From assembly GCF_000708715.2 (NCBI RefSeq), contig NZ_JENB01000010.1, positions 62,001-126,000 of the forward strand: a DNA stretch of 64,000 nucleotides, in the 5' to 3' direction. The stretch comes from Pseudomonas putida W15Oct28 (GTDB lineage Bacteria; Pseudomonadota; Gammaproteobacteria; Pseudomonadales; Pseudomonadaceae). The position numbers were made by a program, and so were the translations under genes. Below the pieces are notes generated by a model, which was given only the letters and a program-made list of their open reading frames with translations, did not search any database and was not told the DNA's origin. This document shows, one piece after another, positions 1-9,444 of the stretch. Each line of letters begins with the position of its first letter. Position 1 is the first letter of the stretch.

Positions 1-1227
1 ATAGGCACGCGTTATACCCGTGCCAAACGCCGTAATCACTTCGTCTCGTTCATTTCCCTGACCTCGATGATCGGCCTCGCCCTGGGCGTGGTGGTGATGA
101 TCGTGGTGCTATCGGTAATGAACGGTTTCGACCACGAGATGCGCACCCGTGTGCTGGGCATGATCCCACATGCCACGCTGGAGAGCGGCCAGCCCATTGC
201 TGACTGGCCTGCCCTTGCCCAACAAGTAAAGCAGAATCCGCAGGTGGTGGCGGTTGCGCCGTTCACCCAGATGCAGGGCCTGCTGACCCATGACGGCAAG
301 GTGCAGAAGGTGCTGCTCAACGGCATCGACCCAGCCCGCGAGCGCGAGGTGTCGATCATCGACAACTTCGTCCTGCAGGGCCGCCTCGACCAGCTGGCGC
401 CGGGTGAGTGGGGCATCATGATCGGCGACAAGGCCGCGGCCAAGCTGGGTGTGGCCATCGGCGACAAACTCACCTTCGTCGCCCCCGAGGTCAGCGTAAC
501 GCCGGCCGGCATGTTCCCGCGCATGAAACGCTTCACCGTGGTGGGTACCTTCCACGTGGGCGCAGGCGAGATCGACGGTTACCTGGGGCTGACCAACATC
601 AGCGACCTTTCCCGCCTGCACCGCTGGAAGCCCGACCAGGTGCAGGGCCTGCGCCTGAAGTTCGACGACCTGTTCCAGGCGCCCCGCGTGGCCTGGAGCA
701 TCGCCCAGCAGCTGGGCGACCAGGAGTTCTACAGCCGTGACTGGACCCGCACCCACGGCAACCTGTACCAGGCAATCCGCATGGAAAAGGCCATGATCGG
801 CCTGCTGTTGCTGCTGATCGTGGCGGTGGCGGCGTTCAACATCATTTCCACCCTGGTGATGGTGGTCAATGACAAGCGCGGCGACATTGCCATCTTGCGC
901 ACGCTGGGCGCCACGCCCGGGCAGATCATGCTCATCTTCATGGTCCAGGGCACGGTGATCGGGGTGATCGGCACCCTGATCGGCGCCGTGGTCGGGATCG
1001 TCGCCGCACTTAACGTGAGCGCGGCGATCGCCGGCATCGAGAAGCTGATCGGGCACAAGTTCCTGAACGCCGACGTGTACTTCATCGATTACCTGCCGTC
1101 GCAGATCCAGTCCCAGGACGTGTACATGGTCTGCGGTGCGGCGCTGGTCCTGAGTTTCTTCGCCACCCTGTACCCGGCCTGGCGTGCGGCCCGCACCCAG
1201 CCTGCAGAGGCGCTACGTTATGAGTGA
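1..1227 (+). CDS. lolC: LolC/LolE-family lipoprotein-releasing permease (5' end outside window)
   Basis: Inner-membrane subunit of the LolCDE ABC transporter, which extracts mature lipoproteins from the inner membrane and passes them to LolA. The frame is open from base 1 and reads [17 protein letters not shown], so the true start lies upstream of the window. A membrane segment ([15 protein letters not shown]) is followed by a large periplasmic MacB-like domain and then a C-terminal FtsX domain with three membrane segments, including the conserved [15 protein letters not shown] stretch. The stop codon overlaps the next gene (lolD) by 8 bases, indicating translational coupling. A paralogue follows lolD. 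Which of the two is LolC and which is LolE is assigned by order only. Confidence 0.93.
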   Translation: MGTRYTRAKRRNHFVSFISLTSMIGLALGVVVMIVVLSVMNGFDHEMRTRVLGMIPHATLESGQPIADWPALAQQVKQNPQVVAVAPFTQMQGLLTHDGKVQKVLLNGIDPAREREVSIIDNFVLQGRLDQLAPGEWGIMIGDKAAAKLGVAIGDKLTFVAPEVSVTPAGMFPRMKRFTVVGTFHVGAGEIDGYLGLTNISDLSRLHRWKPDQVQGLRLKFDDLFQAPRVAWSIAQQLGDQEFYSRDWTRTHGNLYQAIRMEKAMIGLLLLLIVAVAAFNIISTLVMVVNDKRGDIAILRTLGATPGQIMLIFMVQGTVIGVIGTLIGAVVGIVAALNVSAAIAGIEKLIGHKFLNADVYFIDYLPSQIQSQDVYMVCGAALVLSFFATLYPAWRAARTQPAEALRYE

Positions 1228-1918
1228 GTCGCGCATGAGTGATAAAGCCGTTCTGAGTTGCCGCAACCTGGGCAAGTCCTACGACGAGGGCCCGGAATCG
1301 GTGAAGGTGCTGTCTGGCCTCAACCTGGAGCTGCATGCCGGTGAGCGGGTGGCCATTGTCGGTAGCTCCGGCTCGGGCAAGAGTACCTTGCTCAACCTGC
1401 TGGGCGGCCTTGATCGGCCGACCCAGGGCAGCGTATGGCTGGCGGGCGAAGAGCTGTCGGCGCTGGGCGAACGTGCCCGTGGCCTGCTGCGCAACCGTGA
1501 GCTGGGCTTTGTCTATCAGTTCCACCACCTGTTGCCGGAATTCACCGCCATCGAGAACGTGTGCATGCCGCTGCTGATCGGCCGCACGCCCATCCCCGAG
1601 GCCCGGGAACGTGCCGAAGCGCTGCTCAAGCGCGTGGGCCTGGGCCATCGCTTGAGCCACAAGCCGGCCGAGCTGTCTGGCGGTGAGCGCCAGCGGGTAG
1701 CGATTGCCCGGGCACTGGTCAACCGCCCCGGCCTGGTGATGCTCGATGAGCCTACCGGCAACCTCGACCACCATACCGCCCAGGGCATCCAGGAACTGAT
1801 GCAGGAGCTGTCCAGCTCATCGCGCACGGCGTTCCTGGTGGTGACCCACGACCTCAACCTGGCGCGGCAGATGGACCGTGTATTGAAGCTCGACGACGGC
1901 CACCTGGTGGCGATCTGA
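1220..1918 (+). CDS. lolD: LolD, ATP-binding subunit of the lipoprotein exporter
   Basis: ABC ATPase of 232 residues that powers lipoprotein release. It shows Walker A (GSSGSGKST), the ABC signature ([15 protein letters not shown]) and Walker B ([12 protein letters not shown]), followed by the switch histidine in VVTHD. The start at 1220 is chosen because GAGG lies about 10 bases upstream and the ATG sits inside the lolC stop region; a second ATG at 1235 is possible. Its neighbours on both sides are the two permease subunits, which is the usual lolCDE order. A hairpin with a T-run follows at 1928-1953. Confidence 0.95.
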   Translation: MSESRMSDKAVLSCRNLGKSYDEGPESVKVLSGLNLELHAGERVAIVGSSGSGKSTLLNLLGGLDRPTQGSVWLAGEELSALGERARGLLRNRELGFVYQFHHLLPEFTAIENVCMPLLIGRTPIPEARERAEALLKRVGLGHRLSHKPAELSGGERQRVAIARALVNRPGLVMLDEPTGNLDHHTAQGIQELMQELSSSSRTAFLVVTHDLNLARQMDRVLKLDDGHLVAI

Positions 1919-1927
1919 TCGACTGCT

Positions 1928-1953
1928 CGGGGCGGCAGGTGCCGCCCCGTTTT
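1928..1953 (+). terminator. Hairpin with T-run between lolD and lolE
   Basis: CGGGGCGGC and GCCGCCCCG form a perfect 9-bp stem with a 4-base loop, followed at once by TTTT. This is the form of an intrinsic terminator or attenuator. It lies inside what would otherwise be one lolCDE transcript, so it may lower lolE expression, or lolE may have its own promoter. Confidence 0.6.
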
Positions 1954-1979
1954 CCTGTTTTCATTGGGTGATTTCGTAC

Positions 1980-3221
1980 ATGTTCAGACCCTTGCCCATC
2001 TTCATCGGCGCGCGCTACACCCGAGCCAAGCGCCGCAACCATTTCATCTCGTTCATCTCGATGACCTCGATGATCGGCCTGTCGCTGGGCGTGCTGGCGA
2101 TGATCGTGGTGCTGTCGGTGATGAACGGCTTCCAGCGCGAAATGAGCTCGCGCATTCTCGGCCTGGTACCGCATGCCGCCATCCTCGGCGTACAACCGCT
2201 GGACGACTGGCGCAAGGTGGCCGACGCAGCCCTGCAGAACCCGGCGGTGACGGCGGCAGCGCCGATTACCGAAATGGAGGGCATGCTGTCGTACAAAGGT
2301 GCGATGCAGCCGATCCAGGTGGGCGGTATCGACCCGGCCGAAGAGGGCAAGGTCTCGATCGTTGGCCAGCACATTGTCCAGGGCCGCCTGCAGGACCTGC
2401 AGCCGGGTGAGTTCGGTGTGGTTATCGGCGAATTGACCGCACGGCGCTTCCGCCTGAACACCGGCGACAAGCTGACCCTGATCGTGCCGGAAATCAGCAA
2501 GGAACCGGGTGGTATCACCCCGCGCATGCAGCGCCTGACGGTGGTCGGTATCTTCAAGGTTGGCGCCGAGCTGGATGGTTCGCAGGCCTACATCCACGTG
2601 GCCGATGCCGGCGAGATGCAACGCTGGGCGCCGGGCCAGGTGCAGGGTGTACGCCTGAAGCTGCATGACCTGTATGCGGCGCCGCAGGTGTCCAAGGCGA
2701 TCGTTGCCGGGCTGGGTGACGCCTACCGCGCCGATGACTGGTCGCACACCCAGGGCAGCCTGTTCAGCGCCATGAAGATGGAAAAGACCATGATCGGCCT
2801 GCTGCTGATGATGATCATCGCCGTGGCGGCATTCAACATCATTGCCACCCTGGTGATGGTGGTGAACGACAAGGGGCCGGACATTGCCATCCTGCGTACC
2901 TTGGGCGCCACGCCGGCGCAGATCATGGGCACGTTCATGGTCCAGGGCAGCCTGATCGGTGTGGTCGGGACGCTGATCGGTGGCGTGCTGGGCGTGATTG
3001 CGGCGTTCAATGTCAGCCAGATCGTGGGTTGGCTGGAGCGGGTGAGCGGGCAGCACATCTTTACGTCGGATGTGTACTTCGTCAGCAGCTTGCCGTCGCA
3101 GTTGCAGTGGGGCGATGTGGTGATGATCTGTACGGCTGGGCTGGTGATGAGCTTTTTGGCGACCATTTACCCGGCTTATCGCGCGTCGCAGGTGCAGCCG
3201 GCGATTGGCTTGTCGGTTTGA
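1980..3221 (+). CDS. lolE: LolE/LolC-family lipoprotein-releasing permease
   Basis: Second integral membrane subunit (413 residues) of LolCDE. It begins [20 protein letters not shown], has one N-terminal membrane segment, a periplasmic domain and the C-terminal FtsX domain with [15 protein letters not shown]. It is strongly similar along its length to the upstream permease (both contain [10 protein letters not shown] and VMNGF), so the pair arose by duplication. The ATG at 1980 is preferred over an in-frame GTG at 1968 because it matches the N-terminus of the paralogue. A terminator hairpin follows. Confidence 0.93.
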   Translation: MFRPLPIFIGARYTRAKRRNHFISFISMTSMIGLSLGVLAMIVVLSVMNGFQREMSSRILGLVPHAAILGVQPLDDWRKVADAALQNPAVTAAAPITEMEGMLSYKGAMQPIQVGGIDPAEEGKVSIVGQHIVQGRLQDLQPGEFGVVIGELTARRFRLNTGDKLTLIVPEISKEPGGITPRMQRLTVVGIFKVGAELDGSQAYIHVADAGEMQRWAPGQVQGVRLKLHDLYAAPQVSKAIVAGLGDAYRADDWSHTQGSLFSAMKMEKTMIGLLLMMIIAVAAFNIIATLVMVVNDKGPDIAILRTLGATPAQIMGTFMVQGSLIGVVGTLIGGVLGVIAAFNVSQIVGWLERVSGQHIFTSDVYFVSSLPSQLQWGDVVMICTAGLVMSFLATIYPAYRASQVQPAIGLSV

Positions 3222-3239
3222 TGTTTGCCTGAGATTTTG

Positions 3240-3259
3240 GGGGCGCTTTGCGCCCCTTT
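3240..3259 (+). terminator. Hairpin terminator after lolE
   Basis: GGGGCGC TTT GCGCCCC followed by TTT, 18 bases after the lolE stop. It runs directly into a REP pair. Confidence 0.6.
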
Positions 3260-3357
3260 CGCGACGCAAGGCCGCTCCTACAGGAGGCGCGTCAGCCTGC
3301 GAATACGCGGTCCCTTGTAGGAGCGGCCTTGCGTCGCGATGGGCTGCGAAGCAGCCC
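3258..3357. repeat. Inverted REP pair, GGCCGCTCCTACA class
   Basis: TCGCGACGCAAGGCCGCTCC (3260-3279, continuing to 3284) and its inverted copy at 3314-3339 flank a short spacer. A hairpin GGGCTGC TTC GCAGCCC (3341-3357) adjoins and lies just past the stop of the histidine kinase on the minus strand. The convergent genes lolE and the kinase end on either side, so this block probably serves as their shared 3' end. Confidence 0.75.
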
Positions 3358-3362
3358 CCATT

Positions 3363-4715
3363 TCACCGATCCTGACTGAACTCGATCACAAACCGAGTCC
3401 ACCCATCCCCACACTCCGCCCGAATGCGCCCGCCATGGGCCTGCACGATCGACCGGGTAATCGCCAAGCCCAATCCCGCATGCTCGCTACTGCCTTCGCG
3501 CCGTGCCGGGTCTACCCGGTAGAAGCGGTCGAACAGCCGCGGCAAAGCAGCCGGCTCGATGGCCAGCCCGGTATTGGCCACGCTGATTGTCGGCCCCGGC
3601 GCCAGCGTCACCCTTATCTGCCCACCCGCCGGAGTAAAGCGCATGGCGTTATCCAGCAGGTTGGACAGTGCCCGGCGCAGCATATGCCGGTCACCGTGCA
3701 GCACGGCCTCCCCCTCACGCAGCATCTGCACGTTACTGTCTTCGGCCAGGGGCGCGTAGTACTCCAGCAGCGCATCCACCTCGTCATGCAGCGCCAAAGG
3801 CGCTTGCCCCGGTACCAGCAGGCCGTGGTCGGCCTTGGCCAGGAACAGCATGTCGTTGATCATCTGCGCCATCCACTGCAGTTCTTCCAGGTTGCCATGC
3901 AGCGCCTCGCGGTATTCCTCAAGGCTGCGCGGGCGGGTGAGGGTGACCTGGGTGTGGGTCAGCAGGTTGGACAGCGGCGTGCGCAGCTCGTGGGCGATGT
4001 CGGCAGAAAATGCCGACAGGCGCTGGAAGGCATCGTCCAGGCGTTGCAGCATGGCGTTCATGCTGGTGGCCAGCTCGGCCAGCTCTTCGGGCATTTGCGC
4101 CACCGGCAGGCGCGTGGTGAGCGAGCGCGCCGAGACACTGGCGGCCACCTGGCCCATCTGCCGTAACGGGCGCAGGCCGCTGCGTACCGCCCAGGCGCCG
4201 AGCAGCGCGGTGGCCAGCGCTGAAAGGCCAACGGTCAGCCAGATCAGCCGTTGCATGCCCTGCAGGAAATGCTGGTGGTGGGTGATGTCGAGGTACAGGG
4301 CCAGTTGTGGCGACTGCACGGCGCCCTGCGCCAGGTGCACAGCCAGGCTGCGGTAGTCGATGCCTTGTGCATGCAGGGTGGCCAGCCCGGCGGGCAGCGG
4401 TGCTTGCGGCAGCCCGCTACGGCTTTCGAACCAGGTGGTGCCGTCGCTGCCGCTGATGCGCAGGGCCAGGTCGGCCTGGTGGCTCAGCTCATCGCGCAGG
4501 GCGGGCAGGCGTGCCTGCAGCTCGGTCGGGGTGGCGATGCCAGCCAGTTGCGTGCGGAACAACGACAGGCGCGAGTCCAGCAGTTGCTGGTCGAGTTCGA
4601 CGAAGTGCTGCTCGCTGGCCCGGCTGAACAACAGGCCGGCGCCGAGCGAGACGGCGGCGGTGCAGGCGGCGAACAACAGGGCCAGACGGCTGCCGAGGGA
4701 AACCCTGCGCATCAT
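3363..4715 (-). CDS. Heavy-metal (copper-type) sensor histidine kinase
   Basis: Membrane sensor kinase of 450 residues, CusS/CopS/IrlS family. Two membrane segments (near residues 10-30 and 160-180) flank a periplasmic sensor region. A HAMP domain follows, then the H-box [12 protein letters not shown], an N-box with LLDNAMRF, and the G-box [16 protein letters not shown]. The start at 4715 is the first of two adjacent ATG codons and overlaps the stop of the response regulator (ATGA), so the two are coupled. The divergent cupredoxin gene points to copper as the signal. The metal is inference from family and context. Confidence 0.9.
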   Translation of the reverse strand: MMRRVSLGSRLALLFAACTAAVSLGAGLLFSRASEQHFVELDQQLLDSRLSLFRTQLAGIATPTELQARLPALRDELSHQADLALRISGSDGTTWFESRSGLPQAPLPAGLATLHAQGIDYRSLAVHLAQGAVQSPQLALYLDITHHQHFLQGMQRLIWLTVGLSALATALLGAWAVRSGLRPLRQMGQVAASVSARSLTTRLPVAQMPEELAELATSMNAMLQRLDDAFQRLSAFSADIAHELRTPLSNLLTHTQVTLTRPRSLEEYREALHGNLEELQWMAQMINDMLFLAKADHGLLVPGQAPLALHDEVDALLEYYAPLAEDSNVQMLREGEAVLHGDRHMLRRALSNLLDNAMRFTPAGGQIRVTLAPGPTISVANTGLAIEPAALPRLFDRFYRVDPARREGSSEHAGLGLAITRSIVQAHGGRIRAECGDGWTRFVIEFSQDR

Positions 4716-5392
4716 TCCGTGCGCTCTTCCAGTACATAGCCCATGCCGCGTACGGTGTGGATCAGCTTGTTGGGGTGCGGGTCGTCGATCTTCAGGCGCA
4801 AGCGGCGTATCGCCACTTCGATCACGTTGGTGTCGCTGTCGAAATTCATGTCCCACACCTGCGAGGCGATCAGCGATTTTGGTAGCACCTCGCCCTGGCG
4901 GCGCAGCAGCAGTTCGAGCAGGGCGAACTCCTTGGCGGTCAGGTCAATGCGCTGGCCGGCGCGCTCGGCGCGGCGGCGGATCAGGTCCAGGCGCAGGTCG
5001 GCCAGGCTCAGGGTGGTGTCCTGGCTGGGGCTGGTGCCACGGCGCAGCAGGCTGCGCACCCGGGCCAGCAGTTCGGAAAAGGCGAACGGCTTGACCAGGT
5101 AGTCGTCGGCGCCCAGCTCCAGACCATGCACGCGGTCCTCGACGGCATCGCGGGCGGTGAGGAACAGCACCGGCGTGTCCAGGCCGGCCTGGCGCACGGC
5201 CTGGAGGATCTGCCAGCCGTCACGGCCAGGCAGCATCACGTCGAGGATCAGCAGGTCGTGATCGCCGGTCAGGGCCAGGAACTGGCCGGTTTCGCCATCG
5301 GTGGCCAGCTCGGTGGCGAAGCCAGCCTCGCTCAAGCCCTGGCTCAGGTACTGGCCGGTGCGGGCCTGGTCTTCGACGATCAGCAGTTTCAT
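4712..5392 (-). CDS. Heavy-metal response regulator, CopR/CusR/CzcR type
   Basis: OmpR-family regulator of 226 residues. The receiver domain has the phospho-acceptor region [14 protein letters not shown] and the conserved lysine in DDYLVKPF. The C-terminal winged helix contains the DNA-recognition stretch [16 protein letters not shown]. It sits first in an operon with the kinase. A CusR/CopR-like palindrome lies at 5611-5624, between this gene and the divergent cupredoxin gene, so it probably controls both. Confidence 0.92.
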   Translation of the reverse strand: MKLLIVEDQARTGQYLSQGLSEAGFATELATDGETGQFLALTGDHDLLILDVMLPGRDGWQILQAVRQAGLDTPVLFLTARDAVEDRVHGLELGADDYLVKPFAFSELLARVRSLLRRGTSPSQDTTLSLADLRLDLIRRRAERAGQRIDLTAKEFALLELLLRRQGEVLPKSLIASQVWDMNFDSDTNVIEVAIRRLRLKIDDPHPNKLIHTVRGMGYVLEERTE

Positions 5393-5425
5393 GTTTTTAC
5401 CAAGATGTCAGGAGAGACACGGTCA

Positions 5426-5512
5426 CTGTGGGAGCGGGCATGCCCGCGAAGAGGCCAACACGGTGGATGGCACGGGCTTCGCCCGTGTTCGCGGGCATGC
5501 CCGCTCCCACAG
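5426..5512. repeat. Inverted REP pair, GTGGGAGCGGGCATGCCC class
   Basis: CTGTGGGAGCGGGCATGCCC and the rest of the unit (5426-5450) recur in inverted orientation at 5488-5512. Between them lies a smaller hairpin CACGGGC TTC GCCCGTG. This is the abundant P. putida-type REP, here between the regulator start and its presumed operator. Confidence 0.85.
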
Positions 5513-5610
5513 AGATCGTGCAGCCTGTTGGGTTTTGGACAAGACAGCTACCCCACAGCGCGCCGGCTTTAGCTGAAATGATACGTGACGAAGTGCAGGC
5601 ACGCCCAAGC

Positions 5611-5624
5611 TGACAAAGTTGTAA
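5611..5624. promoter_or_regulatory. Candidate CopR/CusR operator
   Basis: TGACAAAGTTGTAA is an imperfect inverted repeat (TGACAA-N2-TTGTAA) that matches the known CusR/CopR box TGACAANNTTGTCA except for one base. It lies 73 bases before the cupredoxin ATG and about 220 bases before the response-regulator ATG. Its position fits control of the cupredoxin gene best. Confidence 0.6.
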
Positions 5625-5697
5625 TCTCCCTGTCAGGTAGCTGCCAGTGGCCCCTGACTAAGGTGGCCTCATCCTGTTGTACATTTCCGGAGTCATC

Positions 5698-6207
5698 ATG
5701 AAACGCCTGTTCATCGCCGCCGCCCTTGCCCTGGCCAGCCTGCCGACCATTGCCGGCGAGGCGCAAACCTTCGCCTTTGGCGAGCCGGCCCTGGCGAACA
5801 AAGCCACCCGCACGGTCAACGTGGTGCTCAAGGACATCGCCTTCGAGCCCAAAAACCTGCAGGTAAAAGCCGGCGAAACGGTGCGCTTCGTGCTGGTCAA
5901 CGAGGGCAAGCTGCCGCATGAATTCAACCTGGGCGACAAGGCCATGCATGCCGAACACCAGAAGGAAATGGTCGCCATGCAAGGCAAGATGTTCACCGAG
6001 GCCATGAACCACGAAGGCATGGACCACGGCCAGATGATGGATCACGGCGGTGGCCATGGCCACGGTGGCGGCAACACGGTGCTGGTCATGCCAGGCCAGC
6101 GCGCCGAGCTGACCTGGGCCTTCAGTAAGTCGGCGCCCATCGAATTTGCCTGCAACGTGCCGGGGCATTACCAGGCTGGCATGGTCGGGGCGTTGACCAT
6201 CGAGTGA
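5698..6207 (+). CDS. copI: Periplasmic cupredoxin, copper-resistance type
   Basis: Exported single-domain cupredoxin (169 residues). A signal peptide MKRLFIAAALALASLPTIAG is followed by a blue-copper fold. The visible copper ligands are His in KLPHEFNLG and Cys-His-Met in CNVPGHYQAGM. Between them is a loop rich in His and Met (HEGMDHGQMMDHGGGHGHG) that could bind extra copper. The ATG at 5698 starts the signal peptide. It is divergent from the two-component genes with a CopR-like box between. The name copI follows family annotation of this architecture and is less certain than the fold. Confidence 0.85.
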   Translation: MKRLFIAAALALASLPTIAGEAQTFAFGEPALANKATRTVNVVLKDIAFEPKNLQVKAGETVRFVLVNEGKLPHEFNLGDKAMHAEHQKEMVAMQGKMFTEAMNHEGMDHGQMMDHGGGHGHGGGNTVLVMPGQRAELTWAFSKSAPIEFACNVPGHYQAGMVGALTIE

Positions 6208-6275
6208 CTTGCGCTCCAAGGCAGGGTGCAAAACCGGTAGACTAGGGGCAATTTCGAACCTCTAGGTCAGTTTCC

Positions 6276-7106
6276 ATGCATCCTGCTGCCGAACACTCGC
6301 CGCTGGGCAAGTCCAGCGAATACATTGCCACTTACTCCCCGGAGCAGCTGTTCCCGATTCCGCGCACCGCGAAGTGGGCCGAACTGGGCGTTACCGCGCA
6401 GACTCTGCCCTGGCAGGGCGTGGATTACTGGAACTGCTTCGAGCTGAGCTGGCTGCTGCCCTCGGGCAAACCAGTCGTGGCGATCGGAGAGTTCGCCATC
6501 CCGGCCGATTCGCCGAACATCATCGAGTCCAAGTCGTTCAAGCTGTACCTCAACTCGCTGAACCAGACGGTGTTCGCCTCGCTGGACGAATTGCAGGCCT
6601 GCCTTGAGAAAGACCTGTCTGCCGCCGCCGGCAAGCCGGTGGGCGTGAAGGTGCGCACCTTGGCCGAAGTCGAGGCCCAGGGCGTGGAGGCCTTGCCGGG
6701 GCTGTGCATCGATGCGCTGGACGTTGCCATCAGCAACTACGAGCAGCCGCAGCCAGAGCTGCTGCGCTGCAACGCAGAGCGTGTAGTGGAAGAAACCTTG
6801 CACAGCCACCTGCTGAAGTCCAACTGCCCGGTGACCGGCCAGCCGGACTGGGGCAGCGTGGTGGTGGAGTACAAGGGCAGGGCGCTGGACCACGCCAGCC
6901 TGCTGACCTACCTGATCAGCTTCCGCCAGCATGCCGACTTCCATGAGCAGTGCGTCGAGCGCATTTACCTGGATTTGAAGAACCTGCTGCAGCCGGAGCA
7001 CCTGACGGTGTATGCGCGGTATGTGCGCCGCGGTGGGCTGGATATCAACCCGTACCGTAGCACTGGGGCGATCAGCCCTGACAACAAACGGCTGGTTCGG
7101 CAGTAA
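6276..7106 (+). CDS. queF: QueF, NADPH-dependent 7-cyano-7-deazaguanine reductase
   Basis: Reduces preQ0 to preQ1 in queuosine synthesis, in the cytosol. The 276-residue length matches the two-module YqcD-type QueF. The catalytic cysteine is in [15 protein letters not shown]. The specificity stretch is [19 protein letters not shown], where the ESKS motif is diagnostic for the QueF family. A single-gene unit, followed by a hairpin terminator and a REP pair. Confidence 0.96.
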   Translation: MHPAAEHSPLGKSSEYIATYSPEQLFPIPRTAKWAELGVTAQTLPWQGVDYWNCFELSWLLPSGKPVVAIGEFAIPADSPNIIESKSFKLYLNSLNQTVFASLDELQACLEKDLSAAAGKPVGVKVRTLAEVEAQGVEALPGLCIDALDVAISNYEQPQPELLRCNAERVVEETLHSHLLKSNCPVTGQPDWGSVVVEYKGRALDHASLLTYLISFRQHADFHEQCVERIYLDLKNLLQPEHLTVYARYVRRGGLDINPYRSTGAISPDNKRLVRQ

Positions 7107-7121
7107 GGCTCAAGTACGTTG

Positions 7122-7242
7122 GGGGCGCTCTGCGCCCCTTTCGCGACACAAGGCCGCTCCCACAGGTTCAGCGCATGACCACGGTTTTGCGCTGAACCTG
7201 TAGGAGCAGCCTTGTGCTGCGAATGGGCCGCAGAGCGGCCCC
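7122..7242. repeat. Terminator hairpins and REP pair between queF and the DUF4404 gene
   Basis: GGGGCGC TCT GCGCCCC with TTT (7122-7142) terminates queF. An inverted pair of the AAGGCCGCTCC / GGAGCAGCCTT REP class follows, with an inner inverted repeat GGTTCAGCGCA / TGCGCTGAACC. GGGCCGC AGA GCGGCCC (7225-7241) lies just after the stop of the convergent minus-strand gene and is its likely terminator. Confidence 0.7.
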
Positions 7243-7249
7243 AGCTATT

Positions 7250-7513
7250 TCAGATCCCCATGCTGTGCAGCGAATTGGCAATGCTGCGCAGGGTGGCGGT
7301 GAGGTCCGGGTGGTCGGCCTCGAAGCGTTCGATTGCCAGGTTCACGCCATCCACCAGGTTGTTGTCCGGCGTGGCTTCCTCAAGTTTCAGTTGCGCCTCG
7401 ATCTGGCGTGCTTCTTCGTGCAACGCGGCCAGTTCGTCTTCCGAAAGCGGTACGTTGCGGTCCAGTTGCTCGCGCAAGCTGTTCAGGCGCTCTTGCAATT
7501 CGCGGGCAGGCAT
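7250..7513 (-). CDS. DUF4404 family small protein
   Basis: Cytosolic, helical protein of 87 residues (MPARELQERLNSLREQLDR onward) matching the DUF4404 family of Pseudomonas, function unknown. The sequence is charged and coiled-coil-like in its first half. The start at 7513 is chosen because GGAG stands 8 bases upstream; an ATG two codons earlier would be too close to that site. Confidence 0.8.
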   Translation of the reverse strand: MPARELQERLNSLREQLDRNVPLSEDELAALHEEARQIEAQLKLEEATPDNNLVDGVNLAIERFEADHPDLTATLRSIANSLHSMGI

Positions 7514-7635
7514 TGGCATTTCTCCATCAATGGCTTGGCAAGCCATGGACCTCAGCGACGCAGCAAAGGTTCTGGCCTGTCTTCAGCGTAATCCACCTGC
7601 CGCCGCTTTGCATGATCCGCGTCAAAGGTGCTGTA

Positions 7636-8202
7636 TCAGGGTTTTTCACCTTTGCGCCGGCGCTGGGCGATGTCCTGCAGGCAGGTGTCCAGTGCTTCCA
7701 GGTGGTCGATTACCGAGTGCACCCCCAAGCCGAACAGTTCCAGCGTCGCCTTGCCGCGGGCCACGTCCTGCTGTTGCAAGGTCATGGCCTGCCATTGCCG
7801 CGAACTGCGGTCGCAGAACGGGCTGCAGGCGGCCAGGCCGACCGTCCACAAACCGGCGTTAAGGCCGGACTGCAGCAGGCGCGGGTCGCCGCTGACCAGC
7901 ACGCAGCCGTCCAGGCGTTCACTGTCCAGGGTCATCAGCGCCTGCCAACAGGCGTTAGGCGCCGGCCAGCGTACGCCGTTTACCGAATGCCCCGGCAGCC
8001 AGTCGGGCAGTACGTGGGCCAGGCGCTTGCTTTGGGTGGCGCTCAGGTCATCCAGCCAGATGCACGGCACCTGGTGCTGGCGCAGGCTGGCGAGGGTAGC
8101 CAGGGCGCCGGGGGCGGGCGAGGGGGCGCCACCATTGGCAGCCTGCACCAGGCAGCCGCGCAAGCCGAACAGCACAGCAGTGAAGGCGGGTGCAGCGTCC
8201 AT
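7636..8202 (-). CDS. HAD-superfamily hydrolase
   Basis: 188-residue protein related to haloacid-dehalogenase-like phosphatases. The first motif is atypical: TAVLFGLRGCLV stands where DxDGTLV is expected, so the nucleophilic aspartate appears to be replaced by glycine. Later motifs are recognisable (GCVLVSGDPRLLQSGLNAG and the GLWTVGLA strand). Loss of the nucleophile suggests a non-catalytic or altered role. The ATG at 8202 has GGGGGAAG upstream. Substrate unknown. Confidence 0.65.
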   Translation of the reverse strand: MDAAPAFTAVLFGLRGCLVQAANGGAPSPAPGALATLASLRQHQVPCIWLDDLSATQSKRLAHVLPDWLPGHSVNGVRWPAPNACWQALMTLDSERLDGCVLVSGDPRLLQSGLNAGLWTVGLAACSPFCDRSSRQWQAMTLQQQDVARGKATLELFGLGVHSVIDHLEALDTCLQDIAQRRRKGEKP

Positions 8203-8403
8203 GGCAACTTCCCCCAAATAGTCCGCAGGCTATTCGGTGATTGTTACCGCCCTGTGACATCAGGGCCCCTGCAACAGTTGTTCACAAAATATTGAGCAAA
8301 CATGTGTAAAGCTGTTTATCAGGCCGCAAGCCTCTATACTGCCGCCTTACCAGCAGCGCGATCCGTTGCGTTTGCGGCCGAGAAATTCGATGGAGAGACA
8401 TCT

Positions 8404-9111
8404 ATGCGTAGGATCGGTGCCAGTGTGATCGAACGAGTCACCCAGGCCTGTGTCTGCGCCAGCATGCTGCTGGCGCCCGTGGCAGCCACCCAGGCAGCCA
8501 CCGAGGAAGATCCCTGGGAAGCGGTCAACCGCCCGATCTTCCGTTTCAACGATACCCTCGACACGTATGCCCTCAAGCCGTTGGCCAAGGGCTACCAGGC
8601 GGTCACTCCGCAGTTTCTTGAAGATGGCATCCACAACATCTTCCGCAACGTCGGTGATGTGACCAACCTGGCCAACAACGTGCTGCAGCTCAAGCCTCAT
8701 GCGGCGGGCGTGGATACTGCGCGGCTGATCGTAAACACCACCTTCGGCCTGGGCGGTTTCTTCGACGTGGGCACCAAGATGGGCCTGCAGCGCAACGATG
8801 AAGACTTTGGCCAGACCCTGGGCTACTGGGGTGTGCCGAGCGGCCCGTACGTGGTCATCCCGCTGCTGGGGCCAAGCACGGTGCGTGACGGCGTGGCCAA
8901 GTACCCGGACAGCTACACCAAGCCTTACCGCTACATCGACCATGTGCCGACGCGCAATTCGATCTTTGCCCTGGACGTGATCGACACCCGTGCCGACCTG
9001 CTGTCTGCCGAGAAGCTGATTCAGGGTGACAAGTACATCTTCATTCGTAACGCCTACCTGCAGAACCGCGAGTTCAAGGTCAAGGATGGCGAAGTCGAAG
9101 ACGACTTCTGA
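8404..9111 (+). CDS. mlaA: MlaA (VacJ) phospholipid transport protein
   Basis: Outer-membrane component of the Mla pathway, which removes mislocalised phospholipids from the outer leaflet (235 residues). Diagnostic stretches are DPWEAVNRPIFRFND, FLEDGIHNIFRNVGD, GGFFDVGTKMGL and GYWGVPSGPYVVIPL. GGAGAG lies just upstream of the ATG at 8404. The N-terminus looks like a type I signal peptide ending near ATQA and has no clear lipobox, unlike E. coli MlaA. The rest of the Mla system is not in the window. Confidence 0.93.
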   Translation: MRRIGASVIERVTQACVCASMLLAPVAATQAATEEDPWEAVNRPIFRFNDTLDTYALKPLAKGYQAVTPQFLEDGIHNIFRNVGDVTNLANNVLQLKPHAAGVDTARLIVNTTFGLGGFFDVGTKMGLQRNDEDFGQTLGYWGVPSGPYVVIPLLGPSTVRDGVAKYPDSYTKPYRYIDHVPTRNSIFALDVIDTRADLLSAEKLIQGDKYIFIRNAYLQNREFKVKDGEVEDDF

Positions 9112-9118
9112 TCTGTAA

Positions 9119-9143
9119 CCTGGGGCCGCCGAGCGGCCCCAGG
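9119..9143. terminator. Bidirectional terminator between mlaA and the PilZ gene
   Basis: CCTGGGGCCGC CGA GCGGCCCCAGG is a perfect 11-bp stem lying between two convergent genes, 8 bases after the mlaA stop and 2 bases beyond the stop of the PilZ gene. No long T-run is present. Confidence 0.6.
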
Positions 9144-9144
9144 T

Positions 9145-9444
9145 TCAATGCATGGCCAGAATGCGCAGCCCGAACTTCTGCTGCCCGCCCGGCTGATCGG
9201 CAATCCACACCACTTCGGTGCTGGTATGCAGCCCTTTCAGCGCCGGATGGTCGGAATCGATCCGCACTTCAATATTATCCCCTACCTGGAAGCGCTGCGG
9301 TGCCTGCACCTGCATGCCGCCGCTGGACAGGTCCAGGCACACGGCTGCGATCACCTGGCCTTCATGCAGCAGGCTGACCTCGGTGTCGATGCGCATGCGG
9401 ATGAAATCGCGTTTTTCGCTGTGGCTGGAGGGCGTGTGAGGCAT
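9145..9444 (-). CDS. PilZ domain protein (c-di-GMP binding)
   Basis: Single PilZ domain of 99 residues. The c-di-GMP-binding signatures are present: RDFIR (RxxxR) near residue 12 and DLSSGG (DxSxxG) near residue 39. Such proteins act as c-di-GMP receptors, often for motility or matrix control. It is monocistronic and convergent with mlaA, so its target cannot be read from context. Confidence 0.88.
   Translation of the reverse strand: MPHTPSSHSEKRDFIRMRIDTEVSLLHEGQVIAAVCLDLSSGGMQVQAPQRFQVGDNIEVRIDSDHPALKGLHTSTEVVWIADQPGGQQKFGLRILAMH

Noticed and set aside
1854..3269. Long minus-strand open frame opposite lolE
   Set aside because: It mirrors a well-supported gene with known domains; the His/Arg-rich translation is typical of the antisense of high-GC genes.
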